NCBI RefSeq assembly: GCF_963678635.1
Contig: NC_087062.1
Coordinates: 32,324,704-32,388,703 of the forward strand
Reading direction: 5' to 3'
DNA length: 64,000 nucleotides
From: Symsagittifera roscoffensis
Taxonomy: Eukaryota > Xenacoelomorpha > Acoela > Convolutidae
The position numbers and the translations under genes are program-made. The notes under the pieces are model-generated. The model worked only from the letters and a program-made list of their open reading frames with translations. It was not told the origin of the DNA and did not search any database. This document shows positions 1-11,469 of this stretch, in pieces. Position 1 is the stretch's first letter. Each line of letters opens with the position of its first letter.

Positions 1-196
1 ATAAGCGTTTTAAGTTGATTGAAGATTATAGCAACTTCTCTCACAAACCCTTAAAAAATAGCTTCAAGCGTAGTGTTTAGTCAGTCGGGAAACATTGGTC
101 ACAACTAAAAAACTTCAAGTTGGAAAATTGGTATGGTGCGAATCAGTTCGCAGAATTATCAGAATTATCACTTGTTTGTTCCTGCTCTGATGTTTC

Positions 197-327
197 TATA
201 CATGCAGTTGGTTTTGTAATACTAGTAAGCTGCGTTGTTTAGTTATATTTCCTTCCAACCGGTTTAAAGGAAAGTTTGAATTGCGTGAAAACAAGTTAGA
301 GTTGTTATCAGTTATTATTGAAACTTC
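197..327 (+). repeat. Dispersed direct repeat, copy 1
   Basis: About 130 bp starting TATACATGCAGTTG matches 3411-3540 in the same orientation with only a few substitutions. The shared block ends abruptly at both sites. It has no open frame of note and I do not recognise the family. The rest of 1-900 is AT-rich sequence in which I see no gene. Confidence 0.75.
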
Positions 328-959
328 CTATTCATTTCTCATCGTGCTTGACCCTTACAAGTATGACTGAAAAAAATCATGTGATTCTGTGTAGCATTGT
401 TTAGAAAGTTGTGTTTTGTTCGTGCGATCTTCTGGAAACCTGCTTGAACTGATATCACTGCTCGCTTTTAGTTTTTCAAAGCTGAAGGTCACACGTTATC
501 TCTGAATGACCTCACCTCTGTTTGCCACCCCCGCCCCGTGAAAACCAATTAAGCTATCTCTCACAAACATAGCGGCAAAACAAACACAACAAAATTTAAT
601 TCTTATCAGTGTAAACGCGAGCAGAGAGTTGAAGAGTACTTAGCGCCCGTGTAAGCAACTCATCGGTTGAAGTTTTATTTAAGAACAGCGAGAAAAGTTT
701 TTTGCCAATTTTGTTTGATCGATCAAGGCCTCGAAGAAAGCAAGTTATCATGACTAATATTTCTTTCGTTTAGTATCTAATTACCAAAACTTGTTGACTT
801 GGAACTTTAAAAAAAAAACACTTAATTGCTCATTTTTCTACATTTTGAACAGAAACAAGTCGGCTGAATATGCGACTAATCGATAGTCATTGTTTTGACG
901 CTGAAACAAACTTTTGATCATTGATGTTAAGAATATTGGTTCTCCACATTGGTTGAGAA

Positions 960-1774
960 CCCGGGTTGACAAAAATGCTAGTCATACAAAAATGTTGTTT
1001 TTTTCACATTTTAACTTCTCAAAAATTTTTGGTTGTGTTCGTAACCGATACAGAGAGTACACAGAGAGTACACTGAGACATAAACCTTGGTTACTCAAAC
1101 GTAGTAACCAAAGGATTGGCCGTCTCGCATTAAAAATGTATTAAAAACAGCCTGAAAAATTTTAAATCTGTCTCACACAAAAAATATAACGAAAGTAATG
1201 AACTTTTAAGTTTTGGTAAAAGTTTTCAAAGATGATTATTTCTGAAATTTGAATTTTTAAATTACCAGATCTTGATCAACGCATACAAATACATGTCATT
1301 CAAAAGAAAGAGGAATTTTAATCGTTTTTGACGAAAGTTATGAAAAGAAAACGAAAAAAATGCAATATTAGAATATCCAGGACTAGGTTATACTTACAAA
1401 AAATAAAAATTTGCATGCAAAATTTTTTCTTCAAAAAATGTTTGTTTGAGTACGAAAATTAATTTGAGGTTGAAAAAAACAAAAAAAAGTTTTTGGGGGC
1501 AGTTTCAAAACTACTTTTTGCTATAAAAAAATTCTAGTCATACTTTTTCCAAATATAAAATTGTATGATTTGCATTTTTGTTTGACAAAAATTTTGACAA
1601 AAAGTTTTCTTTTTTATTTAGTACGATAAACCGAACTTTATGCCAAAACAAGAGAAAAATTTTATGACATCATTTTAGCAAAATGAACGAAATTTGTATG
1701 ATGAGTATTTTTTCATAGACTTAGTTTATGGAATTGTATGATTAGCATTTTTGGTGTATAGAGGTCATCCCGGG
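960..1774. mobile_element. MITE-like element with CCCGGG inverted ends
   Basis: The left end reads CCCGGGTTGAC followed by an AAAAATGCTAGTCATAC block. The right end, reverse-complemented, reads CCCGGGATGACC, then a short spacer, then AAAAATGCTAATCATAC. The two ends are therefore inverted copies enclosing 815 bp of AT-rich sequence without a convincing protein. A related end, CCCGGGTTGACC followed by AAAAAATGCTTATCATA, occurs at 21744, so this is a multi-copy family. No clear target-site duplication is visible (left flank GAGAA, right flank AAAAG), so the superfamily is undetermined. An open frame at 914-1144 crosses the left end and looks fortuitous. Confidence 0.55.
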
Positions 1775-3409
1775 AAAAGAGATAATAAACGTGTCAATAA
1801 CAACCGAAAATGCGCTGATTCAATAAACGAGTCAAAAATTTACATCATGTAAATAATAAAACTATTTGCATAATTTTCGTAAATTATGGATTATTGTTAC
1901 ATAACTAATATATAACACAAATATTTTTGGCTGGTTTATTTTTTACCGATTGAGAATCTAACGTATATTTTTATAATATAAATTTAGTTTCAAGTGGTAG
2001 TAAGCATGCCTCAAGTACTTATTGAGCTATTGAGTTTATGACAGGAGTAGTTTATTCATAGAGTAATTTCAGATAAGGTACACCCTCTGTTCATCACGTT
2101 ATCTTGTTTTCGGCCGGATAGATTCGTGCAACTTCTTAGTCTAGTACCGATCTTAATCTTACTCTTATATCTCCTACTCTCAATAGATCTAGTGTATACT
2201 GGTATTTGCGGGTTAGGTACCTGGAACTTATTCTAATGAGAACAACTGTCTTCTTAGTTACATTTCAATTGTTCTGGTGCTGAAACTATAATTTGTTTCA
2301 GCGATACAAATAATTGTCAGTGTTAGTTATGGAACATGATTGGCTAGTAAGAAATGCTTTAAAGAGGTATTTTTATCAATAATATAATTGTTAAATAAAA
2401 CTAGTCCAGAGCTGGTTCCAATCATACGGGTTTAAAGAGTTTTTATTTTTCAGATTGTTTATTGTAGTGAAGGATGGATGGAGAGATTTCTTTGTTTTTA
2501 GAATCTTTTTCTTTTGAAGCAGTGACTGCGTGAAGGAAGGAGAGATGCAGTTGTTTTCGTGGAGAGAAGAATGGCAGTTGTTCGTGTGTCAGAAATGGGT
2601 CTCGTTTTATCCTAGATCGTCTCGAGTGATCGTGTCAAGATTTCAGATTGATGCAATGATGTTTCGATTTCGTCAGGCTAGAACAAGATGATCAAAGTGC
2701 AAGATGAAGTTTTGACCTTTCTGTATGAAGCGCCAACTGACTAGTGTCTGTATGTGAAGTCAACATTGACTTGGCCATTGTTCTTTTTCAATGCGTTCCT
2801 TTGCTGCGATGCTGGGTTCATACTTTAAATCCTATGAGGGTTGTGACTACTGCAACAAACCAATTGATTTGCCATTCCAGAGTTTCATCTCCTTATGCCG
2901 CTCGTTCTGTTTGCTCTAAGAAATCTTTTTACGTTGCATTTTAAACCTATATCTTGTTAGTGAGATCAGTTTAAATAAATGATGTTTATTATTTGTTTTC
3001 GCAATAGCATTTTTGTTTAGTTTCGATTATTTTAAAGAGCAACTCTGGTCAAAAACCCTTGAGCAACTCTGGTGAAAAATAGAGTGTGAGTTCAAAAGTT
3101 GGAGTAGCGCTATAGAGCATGCTGAGAACGTCCTACTGGTGGGTTAGGTCAGTTGGGCTGCATAAATTTTTCGTCTCTTTGAGCAGAGTCTCTTTTTGAG
3201 TTTTTTGTTTTTTGTTTTTTTTTTTGTGTTTCCTCTTTTTTGTTTTTGGTTGTGTCGTTTTATCAAAAACAGATTGTTGTGTTCTGGGTTCTTTTTTTGA
3301 GTTTTTAGCGTTTTAATTGGTTTCAAAAAAACTTGAAGTTGTGTTTCAAAAGACTAGTTTATTCTGTTTCAATCTGGATTTAATCTGATCTGAAAACCGT
3401 GGGACTTTC
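1775..3409. other. Non-coding AT-rich stretch
   Basis: I see no gene, RNA or recognisable element here. Short open frames (for example 2744-2944) lack splice context and resemble nothing known to me. A T-rich simple tract lies at about 3180-3300. A small direct repeat of GAGCAACTCTGGT lies at about 3040 and 3060. Confidence 0.5.
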
Positions 3410-3410
3410 C

Positions 3411-3540
3411 TATACATGCAGTTGATTTCGTAATACTAGTAAGCTGCGTTGGTTAGTTATATTTCCTTCCAACCAGTTTAAAGGAAAGTTTGAATTGCGT
3501 GAAAACAAGTTAGAAATGTTATCAGTTTTTATTGAAACTT
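3411..3540 (+). repeat. Dispersed direct repeat, copy 2
   Basis: Second copy of the block at 197-327. The open frame that can be read across it on the minus strand (3410-3688) is a by-product of the repeat, not a gene. Confidence 0.75.
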
Positions 3541-3823
3541 GAAATCGATTTTTTAAACAGTTGTAGGTGGGCGAGTTATGCAGGTTTGGTGCATTTAGAG
3601 TGCGTAAGATGTGGTCAAGTAAATGACAAATATCGAGTAGTAAGAAAAGCACACCAAAAAAAGTTAGTTGCTTGTAATTTATTTGCAATTTATTAATTTA
3701 CTACTTTGTTTTTACTACTTTACTACAGAATTTTTAGTTTATTGCATTGGTTATGAAATTTATTACACTTTGATAATTCAGTTTCATTAATGGATCAAAT
3801 TTTTGAAGAATTTTGAATAAAAC

Positions 3824-4550
3824 ATGAAAAAAAAACAGCATAGAAGTTTAGTGGAATGGGCCAACCCAGTAGAAAGCCCCTCACACTATTTGGATTTGAT
3901 TAGTTCAGGTGACTCTCTAGTATTGTCAGTCAGCTCAAAACGCATACAATTGAATGTCACACGAGCAAGGATAGACATCGGATCACTGATTTCAATTTTC
4001 CACCATCTGAGAAAAGAGAGAGAGCACTTGGCGCAAGAAAAACAGAGGCTGGAGGCATTGAAATAAAAAAATCCGCGATTAGTCTAGATTCCGTTGAGAA
4101 TTGAGTGAGACAATGATGTCATTATATTAGAATCAAATGGCAGGGAGACAAGCGCGAGGAGAGTGGTCATTGGAAGAAATCGACCGTCAATCGTTGAACG
4201 TGACCTAATGGCAAAATTGGAAGTACAGCAGGCTCAACAAAAACCAGGGGAGCAGTGACGAGTTGCAGAAATTGACTGGGGAACAGGACATGTCCGGAAA
4301 TATCAATTTTGAAAATTGCGTACTGAAAGAGTAGTTCAGTAGGAAAATTTCAAATCTGTTTCGTAGGGTAAGGAAAATCAGGAGCTATCAAAAGTAAGCA
4401 AAATTTTGTTTTGAGAACTTAGTTTTTGTGCAAAAGAAAAGCAGATGAAACGTCTATAACCTTACAGAATAAAGTAGATGACAAAATCGTGAAATTGAAG
4501 CAAGGTGATATGAGAAAAAATAAAAGAATTTTCAGTTAATCAATCAATTT
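3824..4550 (+). pseudogene. Possible 5' part of the Ty3/gypsy remnant (gag-like region)
   Basis: An 80-residue open frame (3824-4066) ends in a charged, coiled-coil-like stretch rich in Glu, Lys, Arg and Gln (around HLRKEREHLAQEKQRLEAL). Further charged coding-like pieces follow to about 4260. The position directly upstream of, and collinear with, the pol remnant at 4555-5745 suggests the 5' part of the same retroelement. I see no zinc knuckle and cannot assign a gag family. It could also be unrelated. Confidence 0.3.
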
Positions 4551-4554
4551 TTTT

Positions 4555-5270
4555 TGCCGATTGTTATAACTGTCCAAAAGAACGGCTCGGTTAAAATAGC
4601 TCGAGAACTCAAAATAGAGGCCTATAAAAGCAAGTAACAAGTGCTGAACATCGATGAACTAATGGACACCTTCGAACAAACGATTAGCAAACAAAAAAAC
4701 AGGTGAGGTATTTGTTTTTTTTTAACTGTGGACATCACGTACGCTCATGGTCATCGACTACTTAGCGTTGATACGAGCGTCCAGAGTAACTGTTTGCTAA
4801 GACAGGGAAAATCACCTGTACTTTCCGGTTCGAGACGGATTTCTACGGGCTGAAACAATGCCCAATGACTTTCAGCGAGCCTTGAATTGTGTTTTTGCAA
4901 ATTTCCGCAGCCACACGTTTTCACTGATGACATATTGGTGGTCAAGACGGTTTTCAAAACTCACCACATTGGAACGGTCGAGACAGTTTTGCGGAAACTA
5001 GACTAAGGAAATATATCCCTGAAGCTAACGAAGATTGCTTTTGCGCAAAGAGCCAGCAAATGCCACGGGCACAAAAAAAACACCAATGGGAGTAACACCT
5101 TTAATTAGGAAGACGGCACCAATCGAGTCACTTAAGCCGCCCCGCATGATATCCCAACTGAAATCATTTAGGGTAACTATTGAAGTTTTACAGGAGTACC
5201 AACCGGCCCTGGCTGAAAGGTCCACTCCACTATCACCACTTATAGTAGAAAAAAAGTTTAATATGAACAA
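4555..5270 (+). pseudogene. Decayed Ty3/gypsy reverse transcriptase and connection domain
   Basis: Several diagnostic Ty3/gypsy pol motifs occur in the correct order but in different frames. An N-terminal RT stretch (IVITVQKNGSVKIA) lies near 4560. A fingers/palm piece (TDFYGLKQCPMTF) lies near 4830-4880. The catalytic-site variant FTDDILVVK lies at 4920-4946. SLKLTKIAFAQ lies near 5020. The connection segment (LKSFRVTIEVLQEYQPALAE) runs over about 5160-5220. Internal stop codons (for example TGA just after the TFSEP segment) and at least two frame changes show it is inactive. I see no LTR, primer-binding site or integrase core around it, so this is an old fragment. Confidence 0.8.
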
Positions 5271-5334
5271 CCAAGTCTCAACAATTTTTATTCGAGAACT
5301 TGAAAAAGCAGGTTGTTAAAATAATAGTGCAGTG

Positions 5335-5745
5335 TCATTTTGTTGTATTTAAGGAGATCAGGATAGTGTGCGGCCCGAGTCACAACGGCCTGGGGTCAGT
5401 GCTAGAACTCTTGGGTCCAGAAGACTGGAGACCAATTTCAATCGCATCAAAATAACTCAACAAAGTAGAAAAACATATATTCGGCGAATGAACACAAAGT
5501 TTTAGCAGTCGTGGGGGGGGGGGGGGGGGGGGGGGGGTAGAAGAGTTCCGAAACTATGTCAGTGGCCAAAAACACCCATGTTCACTCTCAGTTAAACTCA
5601 TTCTAAAACGTAAATAACAATAAAAGTAATAACATTATCGGCAGGCGTACGACATGGTTAGATCGTCTAATTCAAGCTTAAAACAGGGACTGAAAACGGG
5701 CTGGCGGGTTACCTGTCTGGGAATCCGAATAAACAGGCGATACAC
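5335..5745 (+). pseudogene. Decayed Ty3/gypsy RNase H and tether region with poly-G interruption
   Basis: It continues the pol fragment. The RNase H start reads CGPSHNGLGSVLE, where the family normally has an acidic residue after the Cys, so a catalytic Asp is lost. This is followed by WRPISIASK and an in-frame stop. A 25-G run at 5513-5537 splits the AVVW...EEFRNYV segment. Beyond it, TTWLDRLIQ (about 5652) and GLAGYLSGNPNK (about 5698) match the end of the RNase H/tether region in this clade. Weaker coding-like sequence extends to about 6010, and a short unassigned frame with LPSGFAGETIPPLDLNN ends near 6290. Confidence 0.75.
5513..5537 (+). repeat. Poly-G tract (25 G)
   Basis: Uninterrupted run of 25 guanines in otherwise AT-rich DNA, inside the RNase H remnant. 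The length may be unstable in the genome or imprecise in the assembly. Confidence 0.95.
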
Positions 5746-6330
5746 ATTAGCACATACGAGAGCGAAGAGCGTGCTTATAGTTGGGAAAATCAATTCAAAA
5801 CGTAGGGCCTCGGGATACAAGAGTTCTCGTTGCACTAATAGACCTTTAAAAAAATTGATAATTTTTTAATCCACTCATTATGCAAAATGCCATTTTCGGC
5901 TCAAGACTCGTCGGTAGAGCGCCTCCTATCATGTGCGCAAAGATTGACTAATAACAGCCGAGCAGATTGTACAAACCAAAGATCATGCGAACCGAGCAAA
6001 AATTAAGTTGGGGCTATTATTCAATCGAAAAAAAAAATAAATGGAAACTTATAACAACAAAATTGGAAAGTGGAACGGAACTTTAAAAAGTTGGAGAGAT
6101 TTTTTCAAGAATAAAGCACCGTACCTTGAATAGTAGTTATGATGAAGAAGAAACTGGAACTGCCTCAAGGTTGAAAGCGGACTCTAAAGTAACGAGAACC
6201 ATTAAAGTTAAAACAGTTCTTTCGTTACCATCGGGGTTCGCTGGGGAAACCATCCCACCCTTGGACCTAAACAACTTGGTTAATAACTAGACCACAAAAC
6301 CATTAGAAAGCTTACTTCCTTACCAGAATT

Positions 6331-6888
6331 ATTGTTCCGACTTTCGATACGAAAGTAACGGAATATTTGTGCTCGGGGTGGGTTTTTTTTTTCTTCAGAC
6401 AAATTTCGACTTTTTAACTAGCCATTTTTGACGGACATTTTTTATATCATTCGAAAGCTATTGTTGTCCTGAGCTCAAATTTGAAAAGACATTTCACCTG
6501 TGATCTTTTTTCGTAAATATATGAGGGTTTAAAGATTGCCATTTTGGCCATTTTGACCAATTTGGGACAATTAACGCGCGATATAATTCGCGCTATTTAA
6601 CGCGTAAGCGGAGAATTAATCCGTCTTAGAAATCGTTCCAAATTGGTTGTAAGAAGCTTATTTGCCATAATTGATTTGTTACAAGGAGCGAAATCTATTG
6701 TTTTGTACTTTATATGGCGTGTGGGGGGATGATTTTCAAAGAAAAATTTTCAAATTTTAGAAAAAATTTTTCTTTCATTTTATTTGATTTCATTTAATTT
6801 TTTATGTTGTTTATGTTATTACTTCTCCATAAAAGTTAAAAGGCAGTCGGAACTTTCAGGGCTTCGCCCTGATACGAGCAGTCTTGTT
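6331..6888 (+). mobile_element. HINE/DINE-1-like interspersed element, copy 1 (full length)
   Basis: It begins ATTGTTCCGACTTTCG and ends in an inverted copy of the start (AGTCGGAAC), a hairpin (TCAGGGCTTCGCCCTGA) and a short tail, AGCAGTCTTGTT. A 5' subterminal repeat that recurs inverted just before a 3' hairpin is the arrangement described for HINE/DINE-1, the non-autonomous Helentrons. The interior holds a GC-rich near-palindrome (TTAACGCGCGATATAATTCG) at about 6570-6605. It has no coding capacity. Copies at 24341, 29409 and 59384 fix the ends. Confidence 0.75.
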
Positions 6889-7512
6889 CAATTTACTTTT
6901 TCTTGAATCCCAGTTTGACTCCGACACACAATTTAAGGAGATCAGAAAAATGATCAAGGAAAATTATCGCAAATTGAATAGGAAAGTTGACGCAATGAAC
7001 TGCTATTATGCTCGTTTCCTAAATGATTTTTCTACGTGAAAAAAATTGTTTGTTAGATGACAAAATATCCACTACGGGAAATCTAATTTCTTCCACGCCG
7101 CCAGACTTATTTGGTACCCTTATATTCACCGTTCCCTAGCTCCAGTTCTCAATTAAAACAACACTGAATTTCTCCAAAATTGAAGCGCACCACGCGGAGC
7201 GAAGACAGTTGTAGGTATTCTTACCAAAAAGTCTTCAATGCAAAATCTGAATTGCCTTCGAGTCTTAAAAACAAAATATGCCTGTTCAGATGAAAACGAT
7301 CCTGCAGTAAAGGGCATGTCGTATCCAGCAGATATCGAGTTGGATATCAAAATCAGAATTCACCCGCGCAAACAGAATTCACCCGCGAAGGAATCGAGAA
7401 AAAAACAGGCATAAAGTAAGAACATCCGAAGTAAAAACCGAGAGTGCTCATACAATAACTCTGAAAAGCGGCACTGTATTTAGAAAATCAATTGCCACGA
7501 TGACAAAAAAAA
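6889..7512. other. No recognisable gene
   Basis: Mixed-composition sequence, somewhat less AT-rich after 7140. A plus-strand coding-like stretch over about 7190-7380 cannot be assigned and is interrupted. It may be decayed retroelement sequence given its neighbours. Confidence 0.4.
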
Positions 7513-7936
7513 ATGGGTAAGAAAAGGAAATCAACCGGACTGCCGCAACCGCCAAATCCCCATGACCTGAAAATGAAACGTTTGACGCGCGTAACGAACG
7601 AGGAACCGCAACCGCAGGGAAATCAAGGAAACGAACAAGTCGATGATTTGAGGCTGATACCGAGTCGGAATGTCAGGACGGAAGCGATAATGTCCCTTTT
7701 ACGACCAAACGGACGACAGCAATAAGAGAAACAATTAAAAAAAAACATTACTGGAGGAGCTGCCAACACTGAATAGCGCATGGCCCAGCAGCAGCCCCAC
7801 AAGGCCTATGGAAAACGCCAAGAAAACGAGCAGAACTAAATGTACCGGCGGAGCGAATAACAACACGAACAAAGCATTGAAGGAAATCAGAAACGAGACG
7901 AGTACGGACACGCAGCGACACCACATGCACAACAAA
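7513..7936 (+). pseudogene. Unrecognised broken basic ORF, probably retroelement debris
   Basis: A 70-residue frame (7513-7725) rich in Lys, Arg, Pro, Gln and Asn is followed, one frame over, by a second basic low-complexity stretch (about 7745-7936) with runs such as GGANNNTNKALKEIRNE. GC content is higher than in the surroundings, typical of transposon coding sequence here. The frame change across an A-rich run at about 7736-7745 suggests a frameshift. No domain is recognisable. It could be a gag or ORF1 fragment. It lies just upstream of a SINE. Confidence 0.3.
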
Positions 7937-8054
7937 TAGCTTCACCTGCAGAGACAAAGAAACCAGGAAGCAAGCAAAGCCAACATGTTTAAACGAAAAA
8001 TAATTCCCTATAAAATCTAGTACTGAAAATGGGAGATCTGATCTAAAGATTGGG

Positions 8055-8235
8055 CGAGTGATCGTGAAGTTGTTACGACTCCATATCTGAATTGACACGC
8101 GGGATGATCGAGGCCACATGAATGATCTGTGCTCGTTGCTTGAGGGTAAGGTCAAACATTGCATATAGCTAACAATGGGAACAACAACAGTCCTCTGTGA
8201 AGAGCTGAATAACCCGTATGCTGGTCCTTTCCAAG
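8055..8235 (+). mobile_element. tRNA-headed SINE (family T), diverged copy
   Basis: The head (GTGAAGTTGTTACGACTCC, A-box-like) and the following GTGCTCGTTGCTTGAGGGTA segment align with the reverse complement of 11182-11469. After the head, shared sequence continues through a short coding-like tail (GTTCTCCGTGAAGAGCTGAA type) to about 8235. It is more diverged than the two copies in the 2.86-kb units. The tail reads EELNNPYAGPFQDG, loosely like the GPF segment at the end of some gypsy integrases; that resemblance is tentative. Confidence 0.55.
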
Positions 8236-8261
8236 ATGGATAAGTCGTCTCAAATTTCAAG

Positions 8262-8960
8262 CACACTTCCTTGGAATTGCCGGCAGACGAAACGGCCAAA
8301 GTCATCGACTTTAAAGATGGAGACCAAAATTTGATGATAAGAAAACTTACTGATGATTATGAGGCTATCTTGCGCCCATATGCATCCATTCAAATCTAGT
8401 GTCCTTGATTAGGAGGCTGCTTCAGTGTTATCAAGGCATTTTTGAAAAATTGCAGTTGCATTTTAGCGTATTGAGGCCAATTCTTGAAGTGCGCCAAATC
8501 TTCATAAAAAATACTTTCGATATTGTAGATGCAGTTTTTCTGGTATACCGACGGGCTCATGTAAACATTAACCAGGCCATAAAACAATATCAATAAAACC
8601 GGAAAGCGGACTCCAAAGATGTTTTCTAAGGGCGCATAACATGGCAAAGGATTTATGTAATCATTCCCGACGATTGGCGAAATTTCATGTGTCGTATTTT
8701 TTGTGTATTAGTGTACGCTGAAGTTTTAACAAGCTCGTCATTAGATAAAATCTGATGATTGAGTTGCTCCTATCGATTGTGGACAATTCGTTCCAAATTT
8801 GAGCCCAGAATTTGGAGTTGCCGGTCAACAAAACAGCTATTGCAATTTGCTTCAGAGCTGGCCGCAAATCGATGATAAGAAAATTTTATTAGAGATGATT
8901 TTGGAGATAAACTGTGTCCATATGCATGCATCCAAAAATGGCGTCCTCAATTGAGAGTCG
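8262..8960 (+). repeat. Two diverged copies of a coding-like segment
   Basis: 8262-8400 and 8803-8950 align over a stretch translating as xLELPxxxTAxxIxFxxG followed by MIRK, then a shared CCATATGCATxCATCC-like block. The copies are about 540 bp apart and both are interrupted by stops or gaps. The first continues from the SINE tail. The function is unrecognised; decayed retroelement coding sequence is the likeliest source. Confidence 0.4.
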
Positions 8961-9747
8961 CACAGCATTTTCTTTAGATTCATGAACCATGGAAAAATTT
9001 GCGTCATTGGTAAATTAGAAATTTGAAGACATCCCTCAGGTTTCAGAAAACAACTTCCATGGAGAAAAACCAAACAATGTCTTTTCTATCGAAGGTTTTT
9101 TCCATGCTGTTGTCTTCAAATGGTTTCAGGGATAAATTTATTTGAGAAATTGTAAAAATTAGGATTTTTTTTATTCCCGATAAATGTGAGGGGATTTTTT
9201 CCTGTATATTTCATCACTTTTGAAAACTAACAGAACACATTTTTGTTACCATTGAGTTTCTTTGAAAACAAATACTCCTTCGCTGTTTGAAATATTGCAA
9301 ACTCCTTTGCGTTTAAACAAATTCATCAGCCAAAGCAGAACTACAAAGCTGTCCTTTTTGCAAGAGCGCGATTTATTCACAGCCGACAGATTTCGAAAAC
9401 TTTTGTTTTCCAATGCAGCTAATTTGGGTCATCAAATAAAAAGCTGACATTTATTTCAGCAGAGGTAATATGTGAACTTGGGCGCAGGCTGCCTTAATTT
9501 TCTCGATACTTTTTTCGATGTGTTGAATAATTTTAAACCTTGGGTCCGTTTGTGGCATCTTTTCTGAAGCTTCAAAATCATTACACAAGATCTTTGTGAG
9601 TCTGATTTCTCTTTTTCCCATGATGTTTTTATTAAGGGGGTTTCAGTAAGACTTTATCACGGTGGTTTTAGTAAGGCTGATACATCCAAAGTATTGAACA
9701 ATTCCATCCATGTAGAAACTTTGATGAGTTGATACTTTCCATTGCCG
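8961..9747. other. No recognisable gene
   Basis: AT-rich sequence without a convincing exon, up to the assembly gap. Open frames here, such as 9262-9447, have no recognisable domain. Confidence 0.5.
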
Positions 9748-9947
9748 NNNNNNNNNNNNNNNNNNNNNNNNNNNNNNNNNNNNNNNNNNNNNNNNNNNNN
9801 NNNNNNNNNNNNNNNNNNNNNNNNNNNNNNNNNNNNNNNNNNNNNNNNNNNNNNNNNNNNNNNNNNNNNNNNNNNNNNNNNNNNNNNNNNNNNNNNNNNN
9901 NNNNNNNNNNNNNNNNNNNNNNNNNNNNNNNNNNNNNNNNNNNNNNN
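9748..9947. other. Assembly gap (200 N)
   Basis: Exactly 200 undetermined bases, a conventional placeholder length, so the true gap size is unknown. Defined sequence resumes inside the repeat unit that recurs at 12806, which explains why the assembly broke here. Confidence 0.99.
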
Positions 9948-11181
9948 ATTTTGACCAAATAAATCGATCGAGCAGGCTTACGAGAGCTTAATTATGCCTA
10001 CACTGGGCCTTAAAATTTAAATTTAAGCAAGTAAAATGATTTCCGCAGTTTTTATCAGCTCCGAATTGCAAATCAAAATTGAATAGCAAATTTTGTTTTT
10101 CTAGTATTTAAATAATGGTCAAATATGTTTAAATAATGGTTTTACTTCAGAGCTTTTTATCTCACCACTCAAAGAATGCAGTAATTTAAATGATTTTTTT
10201 TTGTTTTTTGGAGACTATGGTCGGAACATTCTGCGCTAATTGCATAGCAACCGGCTCTCCCGGTTCATTTCTGCATTCAGTCTAATCAGTTCACCATTTT
10301 TTTCATCAATCAACTCCTGTCAACAAGCAAATTTGCTCGTGGTAGGAATTATCTACTGTTTGTAGCTGTGGCAGGCAATGAATGAACTATTTTTAGCAAG
10401 TAAAAAAACGTGTTTCAGATAAGATACAAAAGTGAAACCATGGTCGACTCTTTGTTTGACGACAAAGCATGGTCAAAGACACCGTGGATAACTAGTACCG
10501 ACTAGTTGATTAAGTAAGTGTCCCACGAAGCACAATGGGGTCCCCAGTGACGACTGGTAAGACAAAAAGCGAATGCGCAGTGAAAGGCAAGGAAAGGAGA
10601 ATTAGTGACAAGTAGCAATGAGTACAACCGAAGGACATGTTGAGGAAAGCCATTAGAGTCTGGTTAGATTAAAAATGACTCTGCCGCAAAAAGCACGCGA
10701 AAACGGTAGAAAAGACTCGATTTTGTCAGTTAATTAGGTTGATATATTTCACAAAGAGAATTAGCCCATAAAAAATTGCTGGTAATCAATTGATACAAAA
10801 AATTCAACTTGCAGGAAGCCTGCTTTTGATATTGAACATGTAGTTTTTGTCCTACGATACCATAGCATCGAATTATTCCTATTGAAACACAGCGCTTTTT
10901 TTAAAAAAAAATGTTGTGCGTGAATATTACAGAAAAAATTTATGTTGTTTATAGGATTAAAAAACATTTAAAAAATTAAAAATTAAACTTCTAGTTCCTT
11001 TTGTAAATTTTTGGTAATTTTAAGATCATTTTTCTTGAAGATCAATTTGAAAAACTTATGAAATCTACTGCCTTTTTTGTCAAGTACTTAGTTTAATAGT
11101 GGGTCATTATGAGAAAAACTAAGTAAACTCTATTTAAACATCAATTCAAGAATAGCTCAAAATATCAGAAAATTTGTACAT

Positions 11182-11469
11182 TCATGCCTTTTTTGAGAAA
11201 ATTAGCAGCTGAACTTTATAGTAGTACTGCTTGGATTGTATTACTTCTAGATATCCACAAGGGAAATGACCAACATATGAGCTGTTCAGCTCTTCACGGA
11301 GAACCGCTGTTGTGCCCCTGGTTAAGATATACATGCAATTTTTTGGTTGTTTTTCTGGGCTGGGTAATGTTGCCTTACCCTCAAGCAACGAGCACGGGTC
11401 ATGGTGGGCCTCAAACATCCGACCTTTCGATTGAGAGGCGGAGACGTAACCACTTCACCACTGCTCCCC
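11182..11469 (-). mobile_element. tRNA-headed SINE (family T), in 2.86-kb unit copy 1
   Basis: Read on the minus strand, it opens with a tRNA-like head. The head has GGTGAAGTGGTTACG, which resembles the Pol III A box, and GGTCGGATGTTTGAGGC, which resembles a B box, about 30 bp apart. A body containing GTGCTCGTTGCTTGAGGG follows, then a coding-like tail (REELNSSYVGHFP). The related copy at 8055 in the opposite orientation marks it as a dispersed family. Exact ends and target duplication are not resolved because the flanks are also duplicated. Confidence 0.6.

Noticed and set aside
9668-9962. Open frames spanning the N run
   Set aside because: They consist almost wholly of undetermined bases.
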